A stretch of 64,000 nt of DNA from an uncultured Eubacteriales bacterium. Its GTDB lineage: Bacteria > Bacillota > Clostridia > Oscillospirales > CAG-272. This document shows, piece by piece, positions 1 to 8,546 of the stretch. The notes below the pieces were generated by a model, which ran no database searches, was not told where the DNA came from, and saw only the letters and a program-made list of their open reading frames with translations. Positions within the stretch are counted from its first letter, which is position 1. Every line of letters starts with the position of its first letter. The DNA lies in assembly GCA_900546695.1 (NCBI GenBank), contig URDX01000004.1, positions 62,001-126,000 on the forward strand. Reading direction: 5' to 3'. Made by a program: the position numbers and the translations under genes.

Positions 1-1400
1 GCATAGCTGCGGTAGAGCTTTTTCTCGAATCTTCCGCCGACGCATGCTATCATGCCCGCGGTGATATTGTCGTTACCCATATTTGAAATATCGAATGCCT
101 CTATGCGCTCGGGTACGACCTCAAGCGCGAGCAGCTGCGCGAGTGAAACGAGCGTTTCGGTATTCTTTGCGTTCTCCGCACGCGAGCGGCGCAGAAATTC
201 GCTGCTGTTCTCGGTAGCGAGCACACACAGCTGCTTCTGCTCTCCGCGCTCGGGCATCCTAACATGTACGCGCCTGCCCGCACGTTCTTCGAGATAAGCC
301 TCAAGCAGAGCGATGTCGTCGGGCTCGAGCTTAAAATCGAGCAGCACCGTCGTCGGTACATATTCCCTGCGCGAATACAGCTCACACAGCGCCGCGGCAA
401 TATCTCCGCTGTCGAGCAGAGCGCCTGCGCCGAAATTGAAGGAATCGCGGTCGGTTATGCTTCCGTCGCGAACATAGAAAACAGAGACCGCGGCATTCGC
501 CTCGTCCTCGCACAGTCCGAAAACGTCGTATTCCGTACCCGGCGCGCCGACTACCTTCTGCTTCTGCCAGAGCTTAGAGAGCGCGTTTATGCGGTCGCGG
601 TAGATGGCGGCGGACTCGAAAAACAGATTTTCAGACGCTTCGTTCATCCGCTCGGTAAGCGAGCGGCGGACATCCGAAAACGAGCCGCGGAGAAAAGTGA
701 GAACGTCGTGTATCATCTCGCCGTACTCCTCCTCGCTTACCTTTCCCGAGCACGGAGCGATGCATCTGCCCATCTGCGCATAAAGACACGGCCGCTCCTT
801 GCCTATATCGCGGGGGAAGCTGCGCTTACATGACGGTACGCCGAAAACCGTCTGCACCGTACGCAGAATGGTATACGCCGCGTCGGTGCCCGAATACGGT
901 CCGAAATATTTTGCCCTGTCTCCGAGCCGCGAGCGGGTCACGGTCACCGTCGGGTATCTGAGTCCGAGATCGACCTTGATATACGGGTAGCTCTTGCAAT
1001 CCTTCAGACGGATATTGTAGCGGGGGGCGTGGAGCTTTATCAGGCGATTTTCGAGCGCAAGCGCTTCTATCTCGGTATCGGTCAGAATATACTCGAAATA
1101 CCATACGGAATCGACCATGCGCGCGGTCTTGGTACTGTGATGCACAGAAAAGAAATATGAGCAGACACGGTTGTGCAGCGACTTTGATTTTCCGATATAG
1201 ATTATCTTGCCCTCGCGGTTGTGCATGATATACACGCCCGGCTGATACGGCAGGTCTCTCGCAGCCTCTCTCAGCCGCTCAAGTCGGTCCTCGTTCAGCC
1301 CCGCTGTCGTCTTGCCGCTATTGTCTGCGTGCTCATATTCGTTTTCGTTTTCGCTTACAACAGCGCTTGTGCTGACAACAATGTTTTCTTTGTCGCTCAT
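1..1400 (-). CDS. uvrC: UvrC, excinuclease ABC subunit C (3' end outside the window)
   Basis: UvrC is the endonuclease subunit of the UvrABC nucleotide excision repair complex and cuts on both sides of a DNA lesion. About 466 residues are visible; the gene runs off the left edge. The N-terminal GIY-YIG nuclease domain shows GVYIM (about residue 55) and YIGKSK (about 68), followed by the Cys-containing linker region, a UVR helical hairpin near residues 205-245, and the start of the RNase H-like domain (FDISNMG). An unusual Ser/Asn/Glu-rich stretch of about 40 residues precedes the nuclease domain. The ATG at 1398-1400 is preferred because GGGAGGTGAG lies just upstream; an in-frame ATG at 1418 lies upstream of that ribosome binding site. 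Confidence 0.95.
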   Translation of the reverse strand, partial: MSDKENIVVSTSAVVSENENEYEHADNSGKTTAGLNEDRLERLREAARDLPYQPGVYIMHNREGKIIYIGKSKSLHNRVCSYFFSVHHSTKTARMVDSVWYFEYILTDTEIEALALENRLIKLHAPRYNIRLKDCKSYPYIKVDLGLRYPTVTVTRSRLGDRAKYFGPYSGTDAAYTILRTVQTVFGVPSCKRSFPRDIGKERPCLYAQMGRCIAPCSGKVSEEEYGEMIHDVLTFLRGSFSDVRRSLTERMNEASENLFFESAAIYRDRINALSKLWQKQKVVGAPGTEYDVFGLCEDEANAAVSVFYVRDGSITDRDSFNFGAGALLDSGDIAAALCELYSRREYVPTTVLLDFKLEPDDIALLEAYLEERAGRRVHVRMPERGEQKQLCVLATENSSEFLRRSRAENAKNTETLVSLAQLLALEVVPERIEAFDISNMGNDNITAGMIACVGGRFEKKLYRSY

Positions 1401-1462
1401 TCGCTCACCTCCCGTCATACAGACTGCCCCGAAATCACTCCGAGGTATTCAGGATATATCCG

Positions 1463-1501
1463 ATAAAAAAAGCAACCGCAGAGGCATAATGCAACTGCGG
1501 T
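1463..1501 (-). terminator. Intrinsic terminator of the HPr gene
   Basis: Reading the minus strand, ACCGCAG pairs with CTGCGGT across a 13-nt loop, followed by TGC and a run of seven T. It sits between the HPr stop and the uvrC start, so the HPr transcript probably ends here and uvrC has its own promoter. Confidence 0.8.
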
Positions 1502-1555
1502 ATAGCATGCTTTTTTCATTTCTCATTGTCCGCAAATGCGGTGAAAGCCGAATTA

Positions 1556-1819
1556 TCAGTCACCGAGACCGTTCTTAACGAGATCCTCAAGACCGTCGAG
1601 TGCATCTGTCTCATCCGCACCGTCTGCTATGAGCGTTATAGTCATATCCTTAACAACGCCGAGCGAAAGTACACCGAGAAGACTCTTTGCATTAACGCGG
1701 CGATCGTCCTTCTCTACGTAAATAGAGCTCTTATAGGAATTAGCCTTCTGGATAAAGAAGGTAGCAGGGCGAGCATGCAGACCGATGCTGTTTACAATCG
1801 TTACATTGCGTGAAACCAT
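1556..1819 (-). CDS. ptsH: HPr phosphocarrier protein
   Basis: HPr carries phosphate from enzyme I to the sugar-specific EII permeases of the PTS. The 87-residue protein has the active-site loop GLHARPA with His15, and the regulatory site NAKSLLGV with Ser46. Ser46 is the target of HPr kinase in Gram-positive bacteria, where HPr-Ser-P is the co-repressor for CcpA, so both functions look intact (family knowledge). The ATG at 1817-1819 is chosen because GAGGAG lies eight bases upstream; an in-frame TTG two codons earlier is too close to that site. The gene is monocistronic, with its own promoter (1873-1901) and terminator (1463-1501). Crh is less likely because His15 is present. Confidence 0.93.
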   Translation of the reverse strand: MVSRNVTIVNSIGLHARPATFFIQKANSYKSSIYVEKDDRRVNAKSLLGVLSLGVVKDMTITLIADGADETDALDGLEDLVKNGLGD

Positions 1820-1872
1820 ATTCAATACTCCTCTACTGCGCCGCAGTATATTAAGCCGCGCTTCTTAGTTTA

Positions 1873-1901
1873 ATTATAACAGAGACGGGTCAGAAAATCA
1901 A
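1873..1901 (-). promoter_or_regulatory. Sigma-A-type promoter of the HPr gene
   Basis: On the minus strand TTGATT (1896-1901), a 17-bp spacer and TATAAT (1873-1878) lie about 55 bp upstream of the HPr start. The -10 is perfect and the spacing ideal. Confidence 0.8.
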
Positions 1902-1970
1902 GTGTACATTTAATGTATTTATCGAATTTTTGCAAGAAAAAACAGTCAAGCTGCACAAACGAAATCGCGT

Positions 1971-2471
1971 TTACTCGCCTATTTCGTCTACTGCAATGAC
2001 AATAGATGTCATTACGGTTTTTCCGTTGAAAAATGTTACCGTTCTGCCGGCTGCAAGATAGCTCTTTCCGCCGAGCATATAGCCGTCCTCGGTGAAAGTA
2101 CCCTTTGTATCGACGGTAAACGTAACGTCGTAGCGCTCCGGATTGGTCGTTTTTACGTAGGTGCCGTCCTCAACGGTGTTGTAGACAACGGCGTTTGCAA
2201 CGTCCTTGCGGACGATTGTGCCGAAATCACAGTTCTCCTGCTGCCACGATATCTCGTCGCCCTCGGAGACCGATGTTACCGACTCCTGATCGGCACCGCT
2301 GACAAGAAGTGTTACCCTTGCCGAATCCTCTGACGTTGCCTGAACGATCTTATCGGCGATATCGAGGCGCACCGCAACCGTAGCTATCGCAGCGATGATA
2401 ACGATAACTACAAGCAGGTCGATTATGTTAAAGCGTGTTTTCTTAACCGTGTTCTTTTCAGTTTGCTGCAT
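1971..2471 (-). CDS. DUF4330-family membrane-anchored protein (second copy)
   Basis: A 166-residue protein: short charged N-terminus, one transmembrane helix (about residues 17-35, rich in Ile/Val), then a beta-rich extracytoplasmic domain with repeated Val/Thr/Asp strands. This matches DUF4330, a clostridial family of unknown function usually found next to polysaccharide export or polymerase genes. It overlaps the upstream paralogue by 14 bp, so the two are translationally coupled and may act as a pair. They share the N-terminal pattern RFNxID followed by the helix, and the FT/IQYT plus EGDEI/IGDEI motifs. No catalytic residues are recognisable. Function unknown; a role in envelope polysaccharide assembly is inference from context. 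Confidence 0.75.
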   Translation of the reverse strand: MQQTEKNTVKKTRFNIIDLLVVIVIIAAIATVAVRLDIADKIVQATSEDSARVTLLVSGADQESVTSVSEGDEISWQQENCDFGTIVRKDVANAVVYNTVEDGTYVKTTNPERYDVTFTVDTKGTFTEDGYMLGGKSYLAAGRTVTFFNGKTVMTSIVIAVDEIGE

Positions 2472-2994
2472 CCTTGTTCACCTCCCCGATTACCTCAATG
2501 CCCGTGCAGGACGAATCCACTCTTATCTTAGGCAGACGCAGCGACATCGGAGAGCCTATGCAGAACTCCTTCTTGCCCGCGAGATAGCCGTTATCCGTCT
2601 TTGTAACTGAATCGGTCTCTACCGTTATCTTCATGTTAACGTAGTCGGGATATTCTACGTAAATGACCTCGCCGGTGCGTCGGTCGGTCGATGCGACATA
2701 CTCGTTCTGGTACGAGACGTCGGTTACAGTACCTATCTTTGTGAGTGAATCCGCGTCGGTTATCTCGTCGCCGATGCTGATATAGTCGCGCCAATCCTCG
2801 CGCAGATGCTTTATCTCGAGCGTGTACTGGATAGAGAACGTAGTCGGCTGTGCTGCCTGCGAATTCTTCGGACCTACTACGATATATACGAGCACGCTGA
2901 GCGCGACAAGTGCAACGACAATAAGCGTAAAGTCGATAAAGTTAAAGCGACCGCGTCTTTTACCGCTCGACGCTTCGGCAGTCTTGTTATTCAT
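2458..2994 (-). CDS. DUF4330-family membrane-anchored protein (first copy)
   Basis: A 178-residue paralogue of the next gene downstream. It has a basic N-terminus (KRRGRFNFID), one transmembrane helix (about residues 20-40) and a soluble beta-rich domain that probably faces outside. It follows the polymerase-like gene by about 100 bp on the same strand and overlaps the second copy. The tandem, partly diverged pair suggests a heterodimer or two subunits of one envelope complex, but that is inference. The ATG at 2994 has AAAGGAATG about 4 bases upstream. I recognise the family but no biochemical function is established that I know of. Confidence 0.75.
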   Translation of the reverse strand: MNNKTAEASSGKRRGRFNFIDFTLIVVALVALSVLVYIVVGPKNSQAAQPTTFSIQYTLEIKHLREDWRDYISIGDEITDADSLTKIGTVTDVSYQNEYVASTDRRTGEVIYVEYPDYVNMKITVETDSVTKTDNGYLAGKKEFCIGSPMSLRLPKIRVDSSCTGIEVIGEVNKDAAN

Positions 2995-3097
2995 GGAATC
3001 ATTCCTTTCTGTCTTGTGTCTGATATTTTCGGATGTTTTGAGCCCGATATTTCAGGCATTCCCGCCGTGCTGTTCACCGCAGCGGAAATGCATTATT

Positions 3098-5020
3098 TCA
3101 GAGACATCTGTCGGGGGACAGCGTATTTTCCCTTACGGCACGTCCGACGGCAACCGTCAGACCGATAACCATCCAAAACATCAAAAAGATGCGGTAGTTA
3201 TACCATACATAATCGGTAAAGCCCTGGAGCAACATGGAGAATATTCCGCATACTCCCGCAGCGGAGAGCATTCTCAGTCGCAGTGCTTCCCTGCCTGTGT
3301 AGGGATAAATATTGTTTTTGCTGTCGAAAAAGCTGAAGCTGCGGCGAAATAACAGTGCCATCAGCACGACAAACAGTATAAGCCCGAGAATTCCGACCTC
3401 TACGACCAGCTGAAAATACAGACTGTGCGAGTGAGGTGCAAGCTCGATACCCTCATGAGAAAAGAGCGGATATATGTTTTTGAAAGCCGCCTCTCCGACA
3501 CCGACGCCCGAGAAGAAATACTCCTTGATAATCTTTATAACGCCCTTCCATATGCTCACGCGATAGGAGGTAGAGCCGTCGCTGACGTTGCCTATACTCG
3601 TAAAGCGCGCTACGATATTAGCAGGGAGTATGAACGGCAGTGCAGGAACCGCTATGAGACCAAACCATCCTGCCACCATGAACTTACGCGACAGAATGAG
3701 CAGGAACAGTGCAGCACCTGCAAGGAAGCCGAGCCATGCACCGCGCGACCATGTGAATATAAGACAGAGCCCGAGCAGCACGAAGGTGAGCGGATAGAAC
3801 GCGCGCTCTTTTCCCTTCTTTGACGATATCAGCATAGCGCCGCATATCGGCATCATCATGATAAGATACTCGGCAAGAACATTAGGATTTGCAAAGGTTG
3901 AAACAACGCGCCCCGAGATATCCGAGAACATTGTCTGATCCTGCCATGTAGATTCCGCGCTGCCCGTGACATACTGGAATACACCGTATGCCGAGACCGC
4001 AAGCGCCGCGATGAGCATAGTCGCAATCATGCGCTCTATGCGCTCGGTCGTGCGCAGGAGATTTGCGACAAGAAAATAGCCGAGAATGAAGCAGCAGAAC
4101 ACGAGCGAAGCTTTAAGCGATGCCGCGCCGCCGCTTGAGAAGAAGCCGCCGAGGAAAATAACGAATCCGAAAAGGACGACGACGACATCGAGACTGTCAA
4201 AACGGAAGGTGCGCTTTCCGCGCAGGACCTTCACCGCATATGAGAGGGTCGTCCACAGCGCGATGCCGACGAGCATCATAGTCGTCATAAACGGCAGACA
4301 CGCAAACATGATGAGCACGCCCGCCTCCGGTGAAGCAAACACTGTATACATGGCGATAACGCCGACAAGTGCAACGAAAATATACATCGGGCTCAGCCGC
4401 AGCGAGAGCAGCCCGAGCACGAGCCCTGCAGCGAATGCGGTATAGCCCTTATGCCGTCTGCCGCAGTACTCAAATATCTCGCGTCTGAGTCCGAGAAAGC
4501 GGAAAAGTATCACATCGCATACACGACTCGAGCATATCGCTTCGCCGAGCGTTGCGTCGGAGAAGAACATCACGAGCGCCGCAAGCAGCAGTCCCGCACC
4601 TGCAAGTATTCTCGTGCTCTCCACAAAGCCGCCGCTCTGCCGCCCGAGCCAGAGCGACGAGAAGGCAAGCGAAATGCCGAAGGTAAGACAGAAGATGCCG
4701 TAATACTTCATAGACATCGAGAAAAGCGAGCTCATTCCGCGTCTGACACCACCGACGATAACGCTGTTGTCAAAGGCGGTCATGAGACGGCGGCGGAGAT
4801 TGCGCACCCTGCCCTCGGAAAAAACCGATAGCGCTCCGGCATACGAGGGCTCACGACCCACCTCGCCCGTAAGGAACGAGCCGATAAGGCTCTCCCCCGC
4901 CTTTCGGTATATGAAATCGGTAAAACGTGAGAGCATGCATACGACAAAGCTGCCGCGAAGGAGTTCTGCGATACCGCTCCTGCGTCGTTTTCTTTCGGTG
5001 CTATTCTTCAATTGGATCAT
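3098..5020 (-). CDS. O-antigen ligase / polymerase family membrane protein
   Basis: A polytopic membrane protein of 640 residues in the Wzy/WaaL (O-antigen ligase, PF04932) superfamily, which polymerises or ligates lipid-linked glycans. The family signature region is in the C-terminal half: FANPNVLAEYLIM, TWSRGAWLGF, then a long loop with APHSHSLYFQLVVEVG and further helices. The N-terminal roughly 90 residues are cytoplasmic and basic (ERKRRRSG). The start at 5018-5020 is preferred because AAGG lies six bases upstream inside the end of murJ; the reading frame stays open much further upstream but those residues have no ribosome binding site and overlap murJ. The 20-bp overlap implies coupling with murJ. 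Substrate unknown; an exported envelope polysaccharide is the likely role. Confidence 0.82.
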   Translation of the reverse strand: MIQLKNSTERKRRRSGIAELLRGSFVVCMLSRFTDFIYRKAGESLIGSFLTGEVGREPSYAGALSVFSEGRVRNLRRRLMTAFDNSVIVGGVRRGMSSLFSMSMKYYGIFCLTFGISLAFSSLWLGRQSGGFVESTRILAGAGLLLAALVMFFSDATLGEAICSSRVCDVILFRFLGLRREIFEYCGRRHKGYTAFAAGLVLGLLSLRLSPMYIFVALVGVIAMYTVFASPEAGVLIMFACLPFMTTMMLVGIALWTTLSYAVKVLRGKRTFRFDSLDVVVVLFGFVIFLGGFFSSGGAASLKASLVFCCFILGYFLVANLLRTTERIERMIATMLIAALAVSAYGVFQYVTGSAESTWQDQTMFSDISGRVVSTFANPNVLAEYLIMMMPICGAMLISSKKGKERAFYPLTFVLLGLCLIFTWSRGAWLGFLAGAALFLLILSRKFMVAGWFGLIAVPALPFILPANIVARFTSIGNVSDGSTSYRVSIWKGVIKIIKEYFFSGVGVGEAAFKNIYPLFSHEGIELAPHSHSLYFQLVVEVGILGLILFVVLMALLFRRSFSFFDSKNNIYPYTGREALRLRMLSAAGVCGIFSMLLQGFTDYVWYNYRIFLMFWMVIGLTVAVGRAVRENTLSPDRCL

Positions 5021-6830
5021 CACCATCCTTGCTTGGATTTTCGGGGGCATGTGCTGCATTGCCGCACTGTGCGGCATCGGCGGTAATGCTTGCATCACCG
5101 TGCGCAGAATCAGAGGAATCGGCAGAATTATTACAGCCGTCGGAAACGCATTCGGAGGCAGCCTTAACGACTGTATCAATCACGGAATCATCGGCCTTAT
5201 CGACCGCCGCATCCGAACCGTCCGACCTTCCGCCGAGCGAGCCGAAGCTGACATGCAGCAGCTTGAGCAGCAGCAGATAAACAGCTGCTGCCGGGATAAA
5301 TGCTACAGCACAGATCATGATATTGTAAACCGTTCCGCCGGATACATCAATCCCTCCGTGCAGCGCAGAGACAAGGCGCAGCACGCCGAAGCATGCGGCG
5401 GCGGAAGCGGCGCTTGCAAGCAATATACGGAGCAGACTTGAAAGCAGCTCACGGTCAAACAGCGCCCTTACATATTTTACCGCACCGCATATCATGACGG
5501 CGGCGGCAACATAGAATCCGATAACGGTCGAGCCGACGACCAGACATACACCGCCGAGCCCCTGCGCATCGAAAACGAAAACGGAAAGCGCAGCGAGCAC
5601 CGCATCAACGGCAACACCGCAGAGAGCGGCGATCATCGGCACCTTGCCGAGCTTCTTTGCATAAAACACACGGCTGCCGAACTCGATTACGGTAAAGGCG
5701 GGCATAGCGACGAGCAGAAGCGTCATAACGGTCGATACCATCGACGTATCCTCTGCCGTAAAGCCGCCGCGCATATACAGAGCGGCAACTATCTCGGGCG
5801 AGAGCAGCATTATCACAGCCATAAACGGCAGTATGAGTGACATCACCGATACAAGTCCGGAGCGAACACACGCGACAAAATCGCGCTCGCCCCGCTCGCT
5901 CTCATCCGCCGCAAGCACCGAAAGCTTGGGCAGCGCGTAGTTGCAGATAGAATAGGTAAGAATACCCGATATCATTATAAATGCATTATCGGCATAGTTA
6001 AACAGAACCGAACCGTTCGTTCCGATAAAAGAGGTAAAATATGTTGTGACAATCGTCGTTGCGGGCAGCAGCCATGAGCCCATCATTATTGCAGGCACCT
6101 GACGCAGCGTGCGCTTCATCTGTTCGGTGCGCATATGCAGCACGGGACGGAAGCGATAGCCTCCCGTACGCAGCGGCACGGCGAGTGTCAGAAACTGAAA
6201 TACCCACCCCAGCACATACGCGACCGCAAGACCCTGAACGCCGAAGCTGTCATTAAAGAGAAGAAAATAGATGATAACGGTCAGATTGGAAAGAGCGCTT
6301 ATCATTGCGGGGATAAGATATCTGCCCCGTGACTGCATGACTCCCGTGAGCGTGTACGCCGTTCCCGTAAAGATTATCATCGGGAACATTATGCGCATCA
6401 GCTCCGCCGCAAGCTGCTTATCCGACATACTCTCAAAGCCGAGCAGCGCAGCAATGGGCGATGCGAGCAGAATGCCGAGCAGTGCAAGCACGCCCGTCGC
6501 AAGGAATATAAAATTGAAGAAGGAGCAGGAGAAGTCGTCCGCCTCCGGCGATATCTCGCCGTTCCTGCCGCGTTTGAAGCTGTTATAAGCAGGTATAAAG
6601 CAGCCCGATATCGCGGTGGCAAAGAGCAGATCGAAAAATTGCAGGGGTATCTGGGATGCGACTGAAAAGACGTTTGCATCCGATGACGTACCGTACGTAG
6701 ACGCCATGAGCACCTGACGGAACAGTCCGAGACCCTTCGCCGCAACGGTGGCAAGCATCATCAGTGCAACGGTCGCAGAGGCTCCGAGTCCCCGTTTTCC
6801 GCTCTTCTCCGAAATACTGTTTTTTGACAT
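5001..6830 (-). CDS. murJ: MurJ, lipid II flippase (MviN family)
   Basis: MurJ flips lipid II, the peptidoglycan precursor, across the cytoplasmic membrane. The 609-residue protein starts with a basic cytoplasmic segment, then TVAAKGLGLFRQVLMASTYG and SDANVFSVASQIP, typical of the first helices in this MOP-family transporter, followed by about 14 predicted membrane helices ending near residue 530. The last roughly 75 residues are a Ser/Asp/Ala-rich low-complexity tail that ordinary MurJ proteins lack. GAGGG lies about eight bases upstream of the ATG. It is followed, with overlap, by the polymerase-family gene, so it could instead serve another polyprenyl-linked glycan; MurJ is the default call. 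Confidence 0.87.
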   Translation of the reverse strand: MSKNSISEKSGKRGLGASATVALMMLATVAAKGLGLFRQVLMASTYGTSSDANVFSVASQIPLQFFDLLFATAISGCFIPAYNSFKRGRNGEISPEADDFSCSFFNFIFLATGVLALLGILLASPIAALLGFESMSDKQLAAELMRIMFPMIIFTGTAYTLTGVMQSRGRYLIPAMISALSNLTVIIYFLLFNDSFGVQGLAVAYVLGWVFQFLTLAVPLRTGGYRFRPVLHMRTEQMKRTLRQVPAIMMGSWLLPATTIVTTYFTSFIGTNGSVLFNYADNAFIMISGILTYSICNYALPKLSVLAADESERGERDFVACVRSGLVSVMSLILPFMAVIMLLSPEIVAALYMRGGFTAEDTSMVSTVMTLLLVAMPAFTVIEFGSRVFYAKKLGKVPMIAALCGVAVDAVLAALSVFVFDAQGLGGVCLVVGSTVIGFYVAAAVMICGAVKYVRALFDRELLSSLLRILLASAASAAACFGVLRLVSALHGGIDVSGGTVYNIMICAVAFIPAAAVYLLLLKLLHVSFGSLGGRSDGSDAAVDKADDSVIDTVVKAASECVSDGCNNSADSSDSAHGDASITADAAQCGNAAHAPENPSKDGDDPIEE

Positions 6831-6930
6831 TCATTAATCCCTCGGTTATCGTAATTAAAGGACGGTGAGCAGCCCGTGTCCGCAAGATAAAATGCAGCCG
6901 AGCCGCGCACACATGCGCCGCGTCATTATA

Positions 6931-7611
6931 TCAATATATAAGGTCGGGACGATTCCTCAGCGTCAGTTCAAGCGCAGCCTGTCTGCGCCACCGCTCGATC
7001 TCTGCGTGATTGCCGCCGAGCAGTACGGACGGCACGCTCTCCCCGTCGTATATCTCGGGACGGGTGTACTGCGGGTATTCGAGTGTTCCGCATGCTACAC
7101 TCTCATTCTCGTAGCATTCGGCTGATGGCAGTACGCCCTCGCACATTCTCGAGATGCAGTCGATAAGGATGCACGCGGGCAGCTCTCCGCCCGTGAGAAT
7201 ATAGTCGCCGACCGATATCTCCTCATCTGCAACGCGGTCTATCGCGCGGCGGTCGATGCCCTCGTAGTGACCGCAGAGAATTATCAGACGGTCGAGCCGT
7301 GCAAGCTCCGCCGCATGCCGCTGCGTGAGCACCTTTCCCTTCGGGGACATATAGACGGTACGGCAGCGCCCTTCGGGTGCGAGTGCAAGAATGTCGCGAT
7401 GGCAGTCGCACACGGGGTCGGGGCGGATGAGCATTCCCATACCGCCGCCGTACGGCGTATCGTCTACACGGCGATGCTTGTCCTTGCTCCAGTCGCGCAG
7501 CTGATGCGCGTACAGCTCGATGCAGCCGCTGCTCTGTGCCCTGCCGATGATGCTCTCGCCGAGTGCGGAGGTTATCATCTCGGGAAAAAGCGTAATAACG
7601 TCAAATCGCAT
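6931..7611 (-). CDS. trmD: TrmD, tRNA (guanine-37-N1) methyltransferase
   Basis: TrmD transfers a methyl group from S-adenosylmethionine to N1 of G37, next to the anticodon, preventing frameshifting. The 226-residue protein begins MRFDVITLFPEM and shows the trefoil-knot SPOUT motifs: DDTPYGGGMGM, LCGHYEGID, ISVGDYILTGGELPA, and the late PQYTRPEIYDG. Length is slightly shorter than the usual 240-250. It lies 8 bp downstream of rimM, the standard rimM-trmD pairing in bacteria, and is read from the same promoter at 8347-8375. Confidence 0.95.
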   Translation of the reverse strand: MRFDVITLFPEMITSALGESIIGRAQSSGCIELYAHQLRDWSKDKHRRVDDTPYGGGMGMLIRPDPVCDCHRDILALAPEGRCRTVYMSPKGKVLTQRHAAELARLDRLIILCGHYEGIDRRAIDRVADEEISVGDYILTGGELPACILIDCISRMCEGVLPSAECYENESVACGTLEYPQYTRPEIYDGESVPSVLLGGNHAEIERWRRQAALELTLRNRPDLIY

Positions 7612-7619
7612 GCCGCACC

Positions 7620-8273
7620 TCAGTCAAACAGCCCGTCGGGCACGCGGATGAATATTCCCTTGCCGAGCTCTACGCGGTCGATAAACTGCGGCACGGCGGG
7701 AACATAGCGGAGTCTGCGGCGCAGCTCGGCGACCGATGTTCCGTCTGCTTTGTCCGATGCGCCGTCCCCGTCAGCCGATTCACCGTCGGTCGTCACACCA
7801 TCGGAAGGCTCATTAGAGAGCTCGCCGCCCGTGCAAAGTTCGGGGTCGAGCAGGACCTCGTACATATCCTGCGCAGCGCCGCTGATATAGTCGTGTGTCA
7901 CGCCGTATCGAGCGCCGCTTTCGGCATCAATGACGGGCAAACCGATAAGGTCGCGGACGAAATAGCTCCCTTCGGGAAGCGGGATATCCTTGCGGCGGGC
8001 GTAAACTATCGCGCCCTTATAGCGCAGCGCGGTATCCATATCCGAAATGCCGTCAAGCGACAGCACGGCATAGCCCTTATGCGTAAAGCCGCCGCACACA
8101 TTCACGGCGACCGCAGTGCCGCTCTTCTTTTTAAAATACACTGTGCGTAGGGAGGTAAGCACCGCGGGGCTGTCACACCACGATTCGAGCTTGAGATTGC
8201 CGCGCACGCCGTGCGTATTGACGACCTTCCCCGCTTCAAGAAGCTCGGGGGTATGCTCGTTTTCGACCTTCAT
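7620..8273 (-). CDS. rimM: RimM, 16S rRNA processing protein, with an acidic insertion
   Basis: RimM helps mature the head of the 30S subunit and binds S19. The N-terminal domain carries EAGKVVNTHGVRGNLKLE (about residues 13-30), and the C-terminal PRC-like barrel starts at YFVRDLIGLPV. Inside the barrel, about residues 145-187, lies an acidic Gly/Asp/Ser/Thr-rich stretch with no family counterpart; the domain resumes at RLRYVPAVPQFIDRV. The ATG at 8273 gives MKVENEHTPELLEAGKVV, the normal length before the first motif; the reading frame stays open about 65 codons upstream but that part overlaps the promoter. First gene of the rimM-trmD-murJ run. Confidence 0.92.
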   Translation of the reverse strand: MKVENEHTPELLEAGKVVNTHGVRGNLKLESWCDSPAVLTSLRTVYFKKKSGTAVAVNVCGGFTHKGYAVLSLDGISDMDTALRYKGAIVYARRKDIPLPEGSYFVRDLIGLPVIDAESGARYGVTHDYISGAAQDMYEVLLDPELCTGGELSNEPSDGVTTDGESADGDGASDKADGTSVAELRRRLRYVPAVPQFIDRVELGKGIFIRVPDGLFD

Positions 8274-8346
8274 TTCCGCGCACCTGTCCTTTCCTGTGAC
8301 CGCAAAGATTGCTTTTTCAGCAAAAATTTTCCCACATATACCCCTT

Positions 8347-8375
8347 ATTATAACCGATACGGTCGAAAAAATCAA
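8347..8375 (-). promoter_or_regulatory. Sigma-A-type promoter for rimM-trmD
   Basis: Minus strand TTGATT (8370-8375), 17-bp spacer, TATAAT (8347-8352). It lies 75-100 bp upstream of rimM and back to back with the moxR promoter. Confidence 0.82.
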
Positions 8376-8479
8376 GATAATTTTTCCGCCGTCCTTCTTC
8401 GCCCGTACAGCGCTGCTATGCTCCGCAGCGAAGGAAGATAAAAAAGACAGAAAATTTACAATATTCAATGAAACTGTTG

Positions 8480-8508
8480 TTTACAACGGTAAAATTTTCG
8501 GTTATAAT
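8480..8508 (+). promoter_or_regulatory. Sigma-A-type promoter for the MoxR-DUF58 cluster
   Basis: TTTACA (8480-8485), 17-bp spacer, TATAAT (8503-8508), about 40 bp before the MoxR start, which has AAAGGAAA as ribosome binding site. Confidence 0.85.
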
Positions 8509-8546
8509 AATGAGAAGCAAAATTCAACCCCCGAAAGGAAATTCCG

